Assembly (NCBI GenBank): GCA_014529385.2 | Contig: CM043967.1 | Location: forward strand, 84,758,278-84,822,277 | Reading direction: 5' to 3' | Source: Adiantum capillus-veneris | Taxonomy: Eukaryota; Streptophyta; Polypodiopsida; Polypodiales; Pteridaceae | DNA: 64,000 nucleotides | Shown here: piece after piece, positions 12,586 to 23,407 of the stretch | Numbering within the stretch: position 1 is the stretch's first letter | Layout of the letters: every line of letters begins with the position of its first letter | Made by a program: the position numbers and the translations under genes | Notes under the pieces: generated by a model | Seen by the model: only the letters and a program-made list of their open reading frames with translations | Told to the model about the DNA's origin: nothing | Database searches by the model: none

Positions 12586-14190
12586 ATCAAACCCTAGTCC
12601 TTGAAGATGTTACCTTCATTCATTGGCAACCATGAAACCAGATTAGAAGTAAGGAAAGTACCATCTCAATGGAAATCTTGTCCTAAGATGATGGATACCA
12701 AAACTCTTCATGAGTTGATGTCGTTCCCTATCTGTTGTGTTGCTAACTCTATCTGAGTTACTGTATGTAAGACCTTATCTTTGGAAAGAGGTGGAATTTG
12801 TTTTGGAGAAAATAGGGTTGGTAATTCCGCCACCGTTTGTTTCTTAAAAAAAACCAAATAACCAGACCTTGAAACAAACTAAACATGAGCCAGTACCAGT
12901 GAATAAGGTGGGAGACTATTGTGAAGGAGAAGAAGGGAACATGACATTGCCCGTGGAGTACAAAGGAGTAAAAATGATTGCTATATTGGAAGTGATCCAG
13001 AATTTCCATACCAACCAAGACAATTTGGGAAAAATGGGAAAGCTTGCTCTAAGGAAAACTAGAATGAAACCAAAATTAGCGGATGGGTAGTTAGAGAGAC
13101 CTATTCGCATTTTGGAGCAATTGGTAGTAACCTCCTGTTGAATTGCATATGAACACACCTTTGATATTATGAATTTTGATGAGAGCAAAAATTTTGATAT
13201 CATATTGGGCAGACCATTTATGCGCCAACTCAAAATGATACATGATTGGGCTATGACTATATCTACTTAGACACAAGGATGTCACTATGAAGATCAGTGT
13301 CACAGATCATAGTTATAGAGATGTGGAATGAACCCTAGGAGAAGAATTAAACTCCACAACTGACCAGGAAGGAGAAATACATGCTTGGCTACAAAACAAA
13401 GCTCACAATTGGATGTGTGAAGCTTCTGAGAGTGGCAGTTTGAAAAAAAAGCATTGTATTCATGATAGATCAATACAAGACGAGGTGTATGTACCAGAGC
13501 CTTTTTCTAAAGAGATGTTTGAACCTTTTGGATGACATCAGATACTGGTCACTCTTGATGTGTGTGCGAACGAGGTGACATTGAATAAATTTTGTGATGA
13601 GAAGGATATGATATCATTGCATTCTAGATGATGAGTGTTAGCCTAAGTCCAGAATCAGGATCGAAAGTCCCTGACGTGGAGGGAGTTGTAAATTGCCGAC
13701 GCATAGTGGGATCTTTGTAAGGGACCTTGATAAACCTTGATCAAACTAATGAGGAAGCATTCCAAGACTCCACTGACAAGCCTGTAGAAGAAAACACAGA
13801 CGGCGAGCTTTCCAGTAGCTCAGACCAGGACATCAAACGGAAGGATCGACAAATAGTCTACTATGAATTTACAAACAAAAAACCTCAAAGACAGCGTACA
13901 TATCTGAATGGACGCATGAGAACACGACATAAAACAAAGAAGCTTTTGTACCTCTTTTAAACGACAAAACGTAGAATTTGAGGCTGGTTGAAGCAACTGA
14001 TTGCCTTAAAGATGAGATATCGAAGAGGTTCATAAGACCCGACTCAATAGAAAAAAACTTGAAAAAGAAGAACAAACAAAAACCACAAGCGGAAAGTATC
14101 TCTGAGAAGTCAACAAAATTATCCAAAACCGAGTGCAAACACAAATACAACAAATTAAAATGAACTTTGAAAGAAGTTTAGACAACCAAG
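12586..14190 (+). pseudogene. Gypsy-1 protease 1 and linker to RT, degenerate
   Basis: From about 12869 the frame reads GDYCEGEEGNMTLPVEYKG, then KMGKLALRKTRMKPKLADG, later YEHTFDIMNFDESKNFDIIL and GRPFMRQLKMIHDW near 13195-13250. This is the flap-to-C-terminal part of a plant gypsy retropepsin. Where an active-site D-T/S-G-A is expected the frame reads AILEVIQNF, so the catalytic triad is lost. The tail to 14163 is Lys/Glu-rich and charged, a linker before RT. Copia-2 inserted right after CCAAG (14186-14190); the frame resumes at 23403. Confidence 0.75.
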
Positions 14191-14392
14191 TGAAGAGCGC
14201 ATGCAAGGGCGTGTGTGTGTGTGCAACAATGGAGAAGAGAGGAGACACAGGTTTGGGTGGACTCCAAACACAATAGTGTTAGGGTTATGAGTCCTTGTTC
14301 TTTTATGTAGAATGAATGGTCAGTGTTAGTTCCCGATAGTCTCAGGCCACCCAACACTTAGGCGCGGCACATTGGGCTTTACCACCCCAACA
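14191..14392 (-). repeat. Copia-2 3' LTR (left)
   Basis: 202 bp, direct repeat of 23195-23402; begins TGAAGAGCGC and ends CCCCAACA in + orientation. Preceded by TSD CCAAG. The pyrimidine run ACCTCCCACTT just right of it (14393-14403) is the polypurine tract on the coding strand. Confidence 0.92.
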
Positions 14393-14477
14393 ACCTCCCA
14401 CTTAAAGGAAAATGTGCCTTTAAGCTGGGGTGACAATGTATATATATACAATACAGGTAGACAATGACCATGATCAT

Positions 14478-15346
14478 CTACCCAATGCCCATGAGTGCCC
14501 GACAATGTGCAAACCGCTCTAAAGGTAAGACCTTTGTTAGAAGATCAACAGGTTTTTCAGTGGTGTGAATCTTGGCAAGCTGCAATCACTTTTCCTCAAG
14601 CACCTCATGAATGAAGTGATACTTCACATCCACATGCTTTGTCTATGCATGAAACACTGGATTCTTTGCCAATTGTATAGCACTTTGGCTATCACAATGT
14701 AACACAGGCATCTCAACATTGATTCCCAAGTCTCCCACCAGCCGACCAAGCCATATAGCTTCCTTGCAAGCTTCTGAAGCTGCAACATATTCAGCCTCTG
14801 TATTAGACAAGGTAACACAATCTTGCAAACGAGATCGCCATGAAACTGCACCTCCAGTGAATTCAAAAACATAGCATGAAGTGGACCTTCTATTGTCCAA
14901 GTCTCCCGTATAATCTGCATCCGTGTAACCAATTACACATGCTTTGTTTCTTCCAAAGCAAATGCACATGTCTTTTGTACCATTCAAATATCGCATAACT
15001 CCTTTCACTGCCTCCCAATGTTTCTTGCCTGGATTTGACATATATCTGCTAACAACTCCCACTGCAAAAGCAATATCAGGACGTGTAGCAATCATAGCAT
15101 ACATCAAACTCCCAACTGCATATGAATAAGGCACTTGTGCCATTTCATCCTTTTCCTCTTTAGACTTAGGGCCATCATTTTTAGAAAGTTTCACATATGG
15201 AGGCAATGGAGTACTCAATGCCTTCCCCTTCTCCATATTGAAATGCTTGAGCACTTTAGCAATGTACTTAGATTGAGACAAATATACCAATTTCTTGCAT
15301 CTGTCTCGCTTAATGCGCATGCCAAGGATATGGCTTGCTTCATCCA
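14478..15346 (-). pseudogene. Copia-2 pol C-terminal part: RT end and RNase H
   Basis: Reads ASHILGMRIKRDRCKKLVYL, then PYSYAVGSLMYAMIATRPDI, SRYMSNPGKKHWEAVKGVMR, GYTDADYTGDLDNRRSTSCY, TLSNTEAEYVAASEACKEAI and HCDSQSAIQLAKNPVFHA. These are the copia RT thumb and RNase H, including the catalytic SxTEAEY and CDSQSA blocks. A TAG follows NPVFHA, where the family normally continues RTKHI. The remaining C-terminus runs to a stop at 14478. It is the continuation of 19068-22163, cut by copia-3. RNase H residues look intact here, unlike RT upstream. Confidence 0.88.
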
Positions 15347-15351
15347 TGTCT

Positions 15352-15551
15352 TGAAGTGCGCGAGCGAGAGCGAGAGCGTGTGTGTGTGTGTGTGTAGCGA
15401 TGGAGAAGAGAGGAGAAGAGGAGACCTTGTGTTTGCAGGGGCTGAAACTCACTCTATACATGTGAGCCCCCTTATTCTATTATGTACATAATGAATAAGT
15501 ATAGTGGATGGGCACCTGGCCTAACCGGCCACATGGGGCTTTACCCCAACA
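15352..15551 (-). repeat. Copia-3 3' LTR (left)
   Basis: 200 bp, begins TGAAGTGCGC and ends CCCCAACA; carries about nine GT units near its left end. Next to it on the right, AACCTCCCACGT is the PPT complement. Confidence 0.92.
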
Positions 15552-17248
15552 ACCTCCCACGTAAAGGCCAATGTGGCCGTGAGAGAGAAAAGAAAACCGT
15601 ACAAAACCTGTACAAGGCCATCACAAGTATGACCTCCGCCAATGCCCACTGGCTCACTGAATCTGTGTGCATCCAGCTCTAATTGTAGAGGAAGTATAGA
15701 GCGATCGATACCATACTCCTCACCAAAGCCGCACACATCCTGCAGGTATCTCACCATACGCTGCAAAGTACCCCTATGCTCAAGGCCAACGTCAGTCAAT
15801 GCACGACTAACTGCTCCCACTGCAAATGCACCTACTGAAAATGCAATCTCGGGTCTCGAGATGAGTATCTCATACATGAGACTCCTGAATGCTGCTGCAA
15901 TTCTAGCAGTATCTGCCAATCTGACCATCTCAGTCAAATTTGGCTCAGAACTCCACTCATGGAAATCACCCTGACACCCGAACTCCAATCTCTGGAATCC
16001 ATCCTCGTGTCCATCGCATGTCACATGCGCACCAAGATAACCTGTCTGTCTTAAACCCTGTGTAGTAAGAGCAATGCCTAGCTCTAACTCACATACATCA
16101 GCCTCTGGCCTAAGCATATCCATGAATGGCTGAATCACGGCTGAATCCTCAACACTCAAGCCATCCATATCCGTCGTCGTATCCACAAATGACATGCCCT
16201 GTTGCACAACTATCTGTATAACTGGCTCAACATGCTCACAAATTGGAGCATCATGCAACCTATCCGCAAAGGAGACATGCCTCATCTTTCTGCATGGCTG
16301 CGTACTCACGAAAACTGTGCCGCCTCGCACATGACGTACTCGCATCGCATGAATCATGCCAACACTAGCACCTCTAGCTATGACTACCTGTCCACGATGC
16401 AATCTTAAACTGTGCTCATCCAGCACTACCTAGCATCCGCTGTCTCGTAAGTGACTGACGGAGATTAAGCTCTGCGTCAAACCTGGCACATGGCGTACAT
16501 CTCACAACACATATGATGCACCAATCGGCAACGATAGTCTGACATCTCCTGCACCAACTATGTCATGCACTGAACCATCAGCTAGACACACATGTCCAAG
16601 CATACCACTAGCATATGTGCTAAACCACTCACGACCCGGCATGACGTGAAACCTAGCACTCACATCTAGTATGCAATGTGAAGGTAATGTGTCGTCAAAA
16701 ACCGACATAAGAAATTCAAGAGTAAACATGGAAGCAAAGTCGACATCTCCGTCATGTGTAGCCACATACGCTACATCTGCTCCCACATCATCCAAAATGA
16801 TAGCATCCCTCTTATGCTGTCTTCTGCACTGTCTCATCCATCGAAAACAACACCTACATACATGCCCTATATGACCACAATGCCAACACACAACATCTCT
16901 ATGTCTGCAAGATCGTCCTTTGACTGTAGGCATCTCTCTAGACTCATTTGTGCCAAAAGCATTGCACAATCTTTGCCATGACTCTCTAGTTGTACATGCA
17001 TCCAAACCAATGCGATAGACAGACTCACCAAGGTGTAACATGATCGTTGAACGTGAAAGCTCATCCAAGTCCTCCCACTCATCGTCAGTCATAGACTCTG
17101 GCCTAACATCCATGCCCTGTAGTGGCAAAACTTGGCCCAACTGAGTCAATGCATCATGCATACCTGCTTTCCAATGCTCAAAATTTGAACCATCAAACTT
17201 TTTATGGAAATGTACAAACCCTGACAATGATGTACATGCCAAATCCAT
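15552..17248 (-). pseudogene. Copia-3 gag-protease ORF fused to RT/RNase H remnant
   Basis: One frame runs from MDLACTSLSGFVHFHKKFDG (start 17248) to 15521 with only two stops (TGA at 16502-16504 and TAG near 16433). Domains in order: copia gag (SNFEHWKAGM, ELSRSTIMLHLG), a zinc knuckle CWHCGHIGHVCRCC (C-x2-C-x4-H-x4-C), and a protease-like segment ILDVSARFHVMPGREWFSTY where D-S-G-A has become D-V-S-A. GAG-pre-integrase-like HVPGLTQSLISVSHLRDSGC follows, then directly an RT-thumb-like block LMYEILISRPEIAFSVGAF. The integrase core and RT palm are absent. The long frame is unusual for a defective element. Confidence 0.75.
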
Positions 17249-18804
17249 GGCGATAACCTGTGACAAGACCAAGCACAAATCGATCAAATGACAATAGCCA
17301 AAGCCTGTCTAACTCATACACCAAGTACTGTCAAAATACAACATAAGCTGGCATAAGCTGTCTAAGAGAAGTATCAACAAATATGGCGATCAATGTAACA
17401 AACCAGTCAGCAAAAACGCTCAAATGATGCCAAAACACCCGCTCTAATCCAAGAGCACTACGTGGTAATCGATGAAACTATCATCAACAATATCCCTCCT
17501 GAAGAGATTACCACATGTATGTCAAATGACATAATCCGGTGAGCTAACACTCTCACAATGTGATGCCAAAACACTATGGCAAAGCAACCACTGAGTGCCA
17601 AATACAATCAAAACACGATTGCAAACCATGTGCATAAACAAATAAACTCGCAAGAAAAATAAACTCGCAAGAAAAATCCGGCAGAGTTTCGGCAGTATTT
17701 AGCTATCTAACTATAATAACCATACATGCCATAAACATTCTCAAAACCGTGAGCAAATCATACGCAAAATCCGCACTCAAGTATACATGAGCTTCCCCAA
17801 AGTCTGAACTCCTTAAACTTGGAAAACAATCCTGTAATCCGAAACACAAAGTGCATCAACCGCACTCTACAAGCGAAGCATATACTAGCATAAACTTGGA
17901 TGCAAGCCAACCAAAATGTGACACAAATTGATGCTCAAAATAGCTGAAAATCAGCCCACATATGCCATTGCAAGGCGAAGAATACCATCCACCAAAAAGT
18001 GCACATCATGTGCATCCACATGGCAATATAAACGAGCATCAAGCATGTACCGAATGTGTAACAAACAGCATCCAAATTAGCTGAAAATTTAGCTCACAAT
18101 CATGCTATAAATTCTTGTAAAACTCTCTGCAAATCTATGCACCACACTTTCCGAAATCTGCTCAATCGCATAAGTCAATGCACATAACCTTTGATGAAAC
18201 CACTCTCGAACCTGAGAGTCCACAAGAATGCATACATCCATGAACTGTTCTCAATGTGTGCGCATAAATGTGTTGAAAATATCAACCCACACTCTCTTCA
18301 CTGAGAGCAAAACATCAATGCACAAAACAAGAGAATGACCAAGCTCAATCAGAGCTCTCCGAATGTAGCAAATCACCACAATATGCATACATAATCTTCA
18401 ACTTTTCGAATACCTTGCAACTTGTCAGCTCATGTCTTCCAAACCACTCAGAATTTGCAGAAACTTCCTTCTGTAAAGTTGTAGACCACACAAAAACGGT
18501 TGGGCTACGTAGGAATGGATCTGAAATATGTTGTTTATACAGGTCAAAACAAATCTGTAAAATCTGCACCTGTGTTCCCTAGACGTGCAGGCAGTCTGAG
18601 TGACGTATCTCAAAATTGGTGAAGATTTTGAGAAAACTTTCTTCTGCAAAGTTGAAGAGGACGCAAAACTGGTTAGATGGCTAGGAATCAGCTTGAATGA
18701 AAACATTTTGGTAGGCCAAAATAGATCTGCAAAAACATGTTGCAGTTTTTGCTGCTTCTCTGCCTGCTTCCCCGCTGAGCTCCAATGGTGCTCCCAATCC
18801 CTGA
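17249..18804 (-). other. Copia-3 5' leader
   Basis: A 1.56-kb non-coding leader between gag and PBS. The part nearest the PBS (about 18430-18800) is clearly homologous to the copia-2 leader (22800-23180), including the blocks around TTCCTTCTGYAAAGTTGTAG and CAGTCTGAGTGACRTATCTC and the stretch before the PBS. Within it a ~190-bp segment is present twice in diverged form. The rest (17290-18400) has no recognisable coding content. Confidence 0.65.
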
Positions 18805-18816
18805 GCTCTGATACCA
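18805..18816 (-). other. Copia-3 primer-binding site
   Basis: Reverse complement reads TGGTATCAGAGC, initiator tRNA-Met type, 2 nt from the 5' LTR. Confidence 0.9.
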
Positions 18817-18818
18817 GT

Positions 18819-18844
18819 TGAAGTGCACGAGCGAGAGCGCGCGC

Positions 18845-18914
<70 letters not shown>

Positions 18915-19062
18915 AACAATGAAGGAGAGAGGAGACCTTGTGTTTGCAGGGGCTGAAACTCACTCTATACATGTGAGCCCCCTTATTCTATTATGTACAT
19001 AATGAATAAGTATAGTGGGCGGGCACCTGGCCTAACGGGCCACATGGGGCTTTACCCCAACA
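18819..19062 (-). repeat. Copia-3 5' LTR (right) with expanded GT tract
   Basis: 244 bp, direct repeat of 15352-15551. The size difference is almost wholly a (GT)n tract at about 18846-18913 (roughly 34 units against about nine in the partner LTR). Followed by TSD TGTCT. Confidence 0.92.
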
Positions 19063-19067
19063 TGTCT

Positions 19068-22000
19068 TTCATTTCAAAGTTTGCATGTAACTCTGACTTC
19101 AAGGCTGAAATCTCATCCTACATTTCCCGGCAATTAACATATCATACACATAAAGGACCAAAATCAGCAAACTACCATCGTTAGCTTGATTAGTGTAGAG
19201 GCAATGATCCATATTGCTACGTTTGTAGCGTGAGAGAGCATGAACGAGTAGAATTTACGATACCATTCCCTTGATGATTGTTTTAGACCATAAAGAGTCT
19301 TTTCAACTGACACACCAAGTCTTCATTGCTCTTCTCAACAAAACCTTCTGGCTACTGCATATAAACTTCTTCTTGAAGATCACCATGCAAGAATGCCGTC
19401 TTGATATCCATCTGGTCAAGTTCCATGTCGTCTTTAGCAACCAATGCAAGTACACACCATAGGGTAGTCATCTTGACAACCGGAGAAAAGATCTCATCAA
19501 AGTGAATACCCTGCTGCTTAAATCCTTTAGCAACAAGTCGTGCCTTGTACTTGGGTTTATTATCATGAGGTGTAATTTTTTGCTTGTACACCCATTTGCA
19601 TGGTAATGCCTTTTTACCTTTAGGCAACCAAACCAATTTCCAAGTTTGATTCTTATGCAATGAGTCCATTTCTGATTGCATAGCTTTCTCCCACTTTGCC
19701 TTGTCATCCATTGACATGGCTTCCTTATAGCAAGAAGGCTCTCCACAATCTGTCAACATAATGTAGTCCAATGAGCGAGTAAATCTATCAAAAGGCCTTG
19801 AAACTCTTGTAGACCTTATAATAACTGCTTGAGCCGGTCGTCCCTCAGGAACATCTTGTACTGCAGGAGGATTTTGTACTTGTTGTCTGACATTAGGCAC
19901 TTCAGCCCTATTGTGGACAATTCCCTCTTCTTGGAAGATAACTCTCCTGACCTCCACTGTATGCACAGGCTTCTTATGCATCTTTTCTTCATTGAAGTAT
20001 ACGTCATTACTGTGAACTATCTTTTTAGCTTCAGGATCCCATAACCAAAATCCCATCTCGTCGGGATTGCCATAGCCAAGAAATATGCATTTCTTTGACT
20101 CACGAGCCAACTTGCTTCGAAACTCCTTTGGAACATGGCAATACGCTTCACAGCCAAAGACTCTAAGATGCTTGTAAGAAGGTGGCTTCCTAGACCAAAG
20201 CTCTTCAGGTACCTTCTCATCTAAAGCCTTGTTAGGAGATCTATTAATAAGATGCACAACAATTGCTAATGCTTCCACCCAAAATCCATTAGGCAACTCT
20301 GCATTAGACAACATGCTACATAACTTCTCTTGTATGGTACGGTTCATCCTCTCAACAACACCATTTTGCGGAGGGTTATATGAAGCAGTCAACTCTTTTT
20401 TTGATGCCTTTGGAGTCACAAAAATTTTGAAAGGCTTTAGTGACATACTCACCACCATTGTCTGACCTCAAGTACTTTACTTTCTTGCCAGACTGATTCT
20501 CCACTAATGCCACAAAATTCTGAAATTTTGAAAGAACTTCATCCTTCTTCCTGAGAGAATATACCCACACTTTCCTTGAGAGAGTCATCAATGAATGTAA
20601 CAAAGTACAATGAACCTCCCATGGATACGTTAGGCATAGGTCCACCGACATTACTATGCACTAACTCTAATGGCTCACTTTTTCGTGGTGCTTCCCCTTT
20701 TGTGTGGTGACTGTGTTTGTTTACCATAAAGACAATGCTCACAAAATAAAAAGTTTGAGAAATTGAAGCCAGGCACATAACCAAAACGAGATAAGATTTT
20801 CAATCCCTTTTGAGACATATGTCCTAACCGATGATGCCACAAAGAAACACTTGGTTGCTCGGTTACACAAATTACATGGTTTTTAACATTGGATACATGT
20901 AGCATGTACAAAGTCCCAGACTTTGAACCATGTGCTACCACTAAAGAACCTTTGGTGATCTTCCACAAACTATCACCAAATGTGCAGTAATATCGTGCGT
21001 CATCCAATTGTCCTGTACTAATCAAGATTTTGGTAAGCTTCGGCACATGTCTCACATTCTTGAGCATGAATGAAGAGCCATTCTAAAATTTCAGCTGCAC
21101 ATCACTGACACCAACTTTGTCGCAAGAAAAATCATTGCCAAGACAAACACGGCCTTTACGAGCTGCATCATATGTACAAACCCACTCTCTGTGAGAAGTC
21201 ACATGAAACGATGCACCTGAGTCAATAACCCAATCCTGTAAAGCATAGTCATCAGTGGCAACCAAAAATGCTGAATCCATGGCAGATGTGAGATGTGATA
21301 TAAATATCTCCATCAGAATCTTCAACCAAAACATTGTTGATCTCTTAAATCTTTATACTGCTTTCCTTAGTCTTGCCTTCTTCCGACTTCTTGTCTTTAC
21401 CTTTCTCTTGTTTCCACTTTCGACAGTCTTTCTTCATATGACCCTTTTTGTGACAATGATAGCACTCAATGTCTTTTCGGCCACGTGATTTGCTACGAGA
21501 TTTTCCTCTCTGATGCTGCTTTCCCTTTTCTTGTGATCGACCACAAACAACGAGAGCATTGCTAGTACCACGAGAAGTATCAAGATTCTTCCTGCTAACC
21601 TCTTCAGTAAGCAAACTGCCCTCAACATCAGCACATGTTAAACCATCGAGAGGTGCTGCGTTACTTATGGCTGTGCGAAAAGTATCCCAACTTTCTGGCA
21701 GCGTAACTAGCAAGAACATTGCTTTGACCGAATTGTCAAAATTGACTGCTTGCGAAGAAAGCTGACTGAAAATTGTGTTGAACTAATTGAGATGGTTGCA
21801 CATGGGTGTGCCCTCATCCATCTTCAAATCAACTAACTTTTTCAGCAAATAAACCTGTGATGTTGCACTTTGCTTCTCATACAGGTTACATAACTTCTTC
21901 CACAGCTCATTACTAGTCTCTTCCATGTTCACATTGAAGTACACATTCTTTGACAAAGTCAGCATGATGGTGGACCTAGCAAGCTCATCCAACTCCTACC

Positions 22001-22163
22001 AATCATACTCATCCATATCCTCAGGCTTTATTCCTTTCATCTTTATCGGCCGGATCTGCTTCTTCTGTACTAAGACATTGTAAATTTGTTCCTTCCAAAA
22101 TGGGAAGTTAGTGCCATCTAACTTCTCAATGTTGAACAGAGAGTTTTCCGATGATGAAGCCAT
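19068..22163 (-). pseudogene. Copia-2 gag-protease-integrase-RT, degenerate
   Basis: Starts MASSSENSLFNIEKLDGTNF at 22163. Gag zinc knuckle ECYHCHKKGHMKKDC near 21423-21470. Protease WVIDSGASFHVTSHREW near 21190-21240 has its active-site D-S-G-A intact. Integrase zinc block WHHRLGHMSQKG...FCEHCLYGK; the core has HSNVGGP where HSDVxGP is usual (first catalytic Asp lost), SDNGGEY and NGVVERMNRT. RT from about 19700 has CKWVYKQKI, KARLVAKGFKQQG and DIKTAFLHGDLQEEVYM. At 19141-19152 the catalytic YVDD is YVYD. Stops include TAG before PEGF (19353) and ones near 21080 and 21780; frameshifts near 21340, 20790, 20650 and 20455. Confidence 0.9.
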
Positions 22164-23180
22164 CACTCGACAAGGAACAAAAGTGATAGATCCATTCCAC
22201 TAAAGAAGATGATAGAAAAGCTGAAAAATTTTGGCAAAGTCTCCCATGCAAAACTGACTTCTGAACTCAAACCAAATGTGTACAATGACTGAAATGCTAA
22301 TCAAAGTGGCTAAATCGGCAAGATAAAATCTCAAAGAACTGTCACTGTCAATGTACCCAACTCTAGAAGAGTGTCTCTGACCAACTGAACATTGTCAAAG
22401 GCATACGCATAAAGATGACAGCAATGCCAACAATGGCGGGTCAGCAGATGCACACCAATACTGCACTAACCGCATAAACATACATCCTATGTCGATGCTA
22501 AGCTCTAAAACTTGTATCACCGAAAGGATCTCCACATTTGAGAATCCCCTATCTCAATAAAACCAGCTTACCACGACCCTCAACAATAGGCTTTGCATAT
22601 TTCCATCACAATACATAAACTGCAAAAGATCTTATATCAACCACAGAAACCCTTTTCTGTAACCGTTGTGGAGGTTTGTTTGATATAACAAACCCTCAAG
22701 ACCTTACATCAAATATGCATGTGACAGACATTGCAGAAAGAGTCTGCAACGAAAACCTGTACGCAGAAGAACCGACGAGGGTAGACCACCCTGCTGTCTG
22801 AACTGAATATCTCTCAAACTGTGCAAAATTTGCAGAAACTTCCTTCTGCAAAGTTGTAGACCACGCGAAAATGGATAGAGTCCGCAGGAATGGACTTGAA
22901 ATAAGCTGTTTTTATAGATCAAAACAGATCTGTAAAAATCTGCAGCTTCTACTTACGACCTACAAGCAGTCTGAGTGACATATCTCAAAATTGGTGAAGC
23001 TTTTGAGAAAAATTTCTTCTGCAAAGTTGAAGAGGACTAAAAACCGGTCTGGAAACTTGGGAATCGTCTTAAATGAAGAGGTTTTGGTAGGACAAAATAG
23101 ATATGCAAAAACGTGTTGCAGTTTTTGCTGCTTCTTTGCTTGTCTCCCCGCTGAGCTCCAATGGTGCTCCCAATCCCTCA
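22164..23180 (-). other. Copia-2 5' leader
   Basis: Non-coding leader between gag start and PBS. The 380 bp next to the PBS match the copia-3 leader. It contains an internal diverged duplication (the block around CTTCCTTCTGCAAAGTTGTA near 22830-22850 and again near 23010-23030). Antisense open frames of about 68-73 codons occur in both leaders but follow from the shared DNA. Confidence 0.65.
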
Positions 23181-23192
23181 GCTCTGATACCA
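23181..23192 (-). other. Copia-2 primer-binding site
   Basis: Reverse complement TGGTATCAGAGC, 2 nt from the 5' LTR; initiator tRNA-Met type. Confidence 0.9.
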
Positions 23193-23194
23193 GT

Positions 23195-23402
23195 TGAAGA
23201 GCGCGTGCGAGAGCGTGTGCGTGTGTGTGTGTGCAACAATGGAGAAGAGAGGAGACACATGTTTGGGTGGACTCCAAACACAATAGTGTTAGGGTTATTA
23301 GTCCTTATTCTTTTATGTAGAATGAATGGTCAGTGTTATTTCCCGGTAGTCTCCGGCCGCCCAACACTTAGGCGTGGCACATTGAGCTTTACCACCCCAA
23401 CA
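23195..23402 (-). repeat. Copia-2 5' LTR (right)
   Basis: 208 bp, direct repeat of 14191-14392; ends ACCACCCCAACA and is followed by TSD CCAAG at 23403-23407. Confidence 0.92.
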
Positions 23403-23407
23403 CCAAG

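Larger units (their letters stand above)
15352..19062 (-). mobile_element. Copia-3, compressed non-autonomous copia element
   Basis: LTRs at 15352-15551 and 18819-19062 and TSD TGTCT at 15347-15351 and 19063-19067, inserted in the copia-2 RT. Total 3711 bp. The LTR bodies outside the GT tract differ at only about 3 of 131 positions, so it is younger than copia-2, as nesting requires. PBS, leader and LTR ends resemble copia-2. The coding region keeps gag, protease and a short RT/RNase H-like piece but lacks the integrase core and the RT palm, so it must rely on other elements. Confidence 0.9.
14191..23402 (-). mobile_element. Copia-2, Tnt1/Tork-like Ty1/copia element, with copia-3 nested in it
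   Basis: LTRs at 14191-14392 and 23195-23402 and TSD CCAAG at 14186-14190 and 23403-23407. An initiator-Met PBS sits next to the right (5') LTR and a purine-rich PPT next to the left (3') LTR. Without copia-3 it is about 5.5 kb, normal for copia. I count about 9 substitutions between the LTRs outside the GT tract. The order on the - strand is gag, PR, IN, RT, RNase H, with several frameshifts. The host DNA is gypsy-1 between protease 1 and RT. Confidence 0.93.

Noticed and set aside
18600-18821. + strand ORF (73 codons) with a similar ORF at 22991-23197
   Set aside because: Antisense to two homologous copia leaders; the similarity follows from the shared leader DNA, with no domain or coding pattern.
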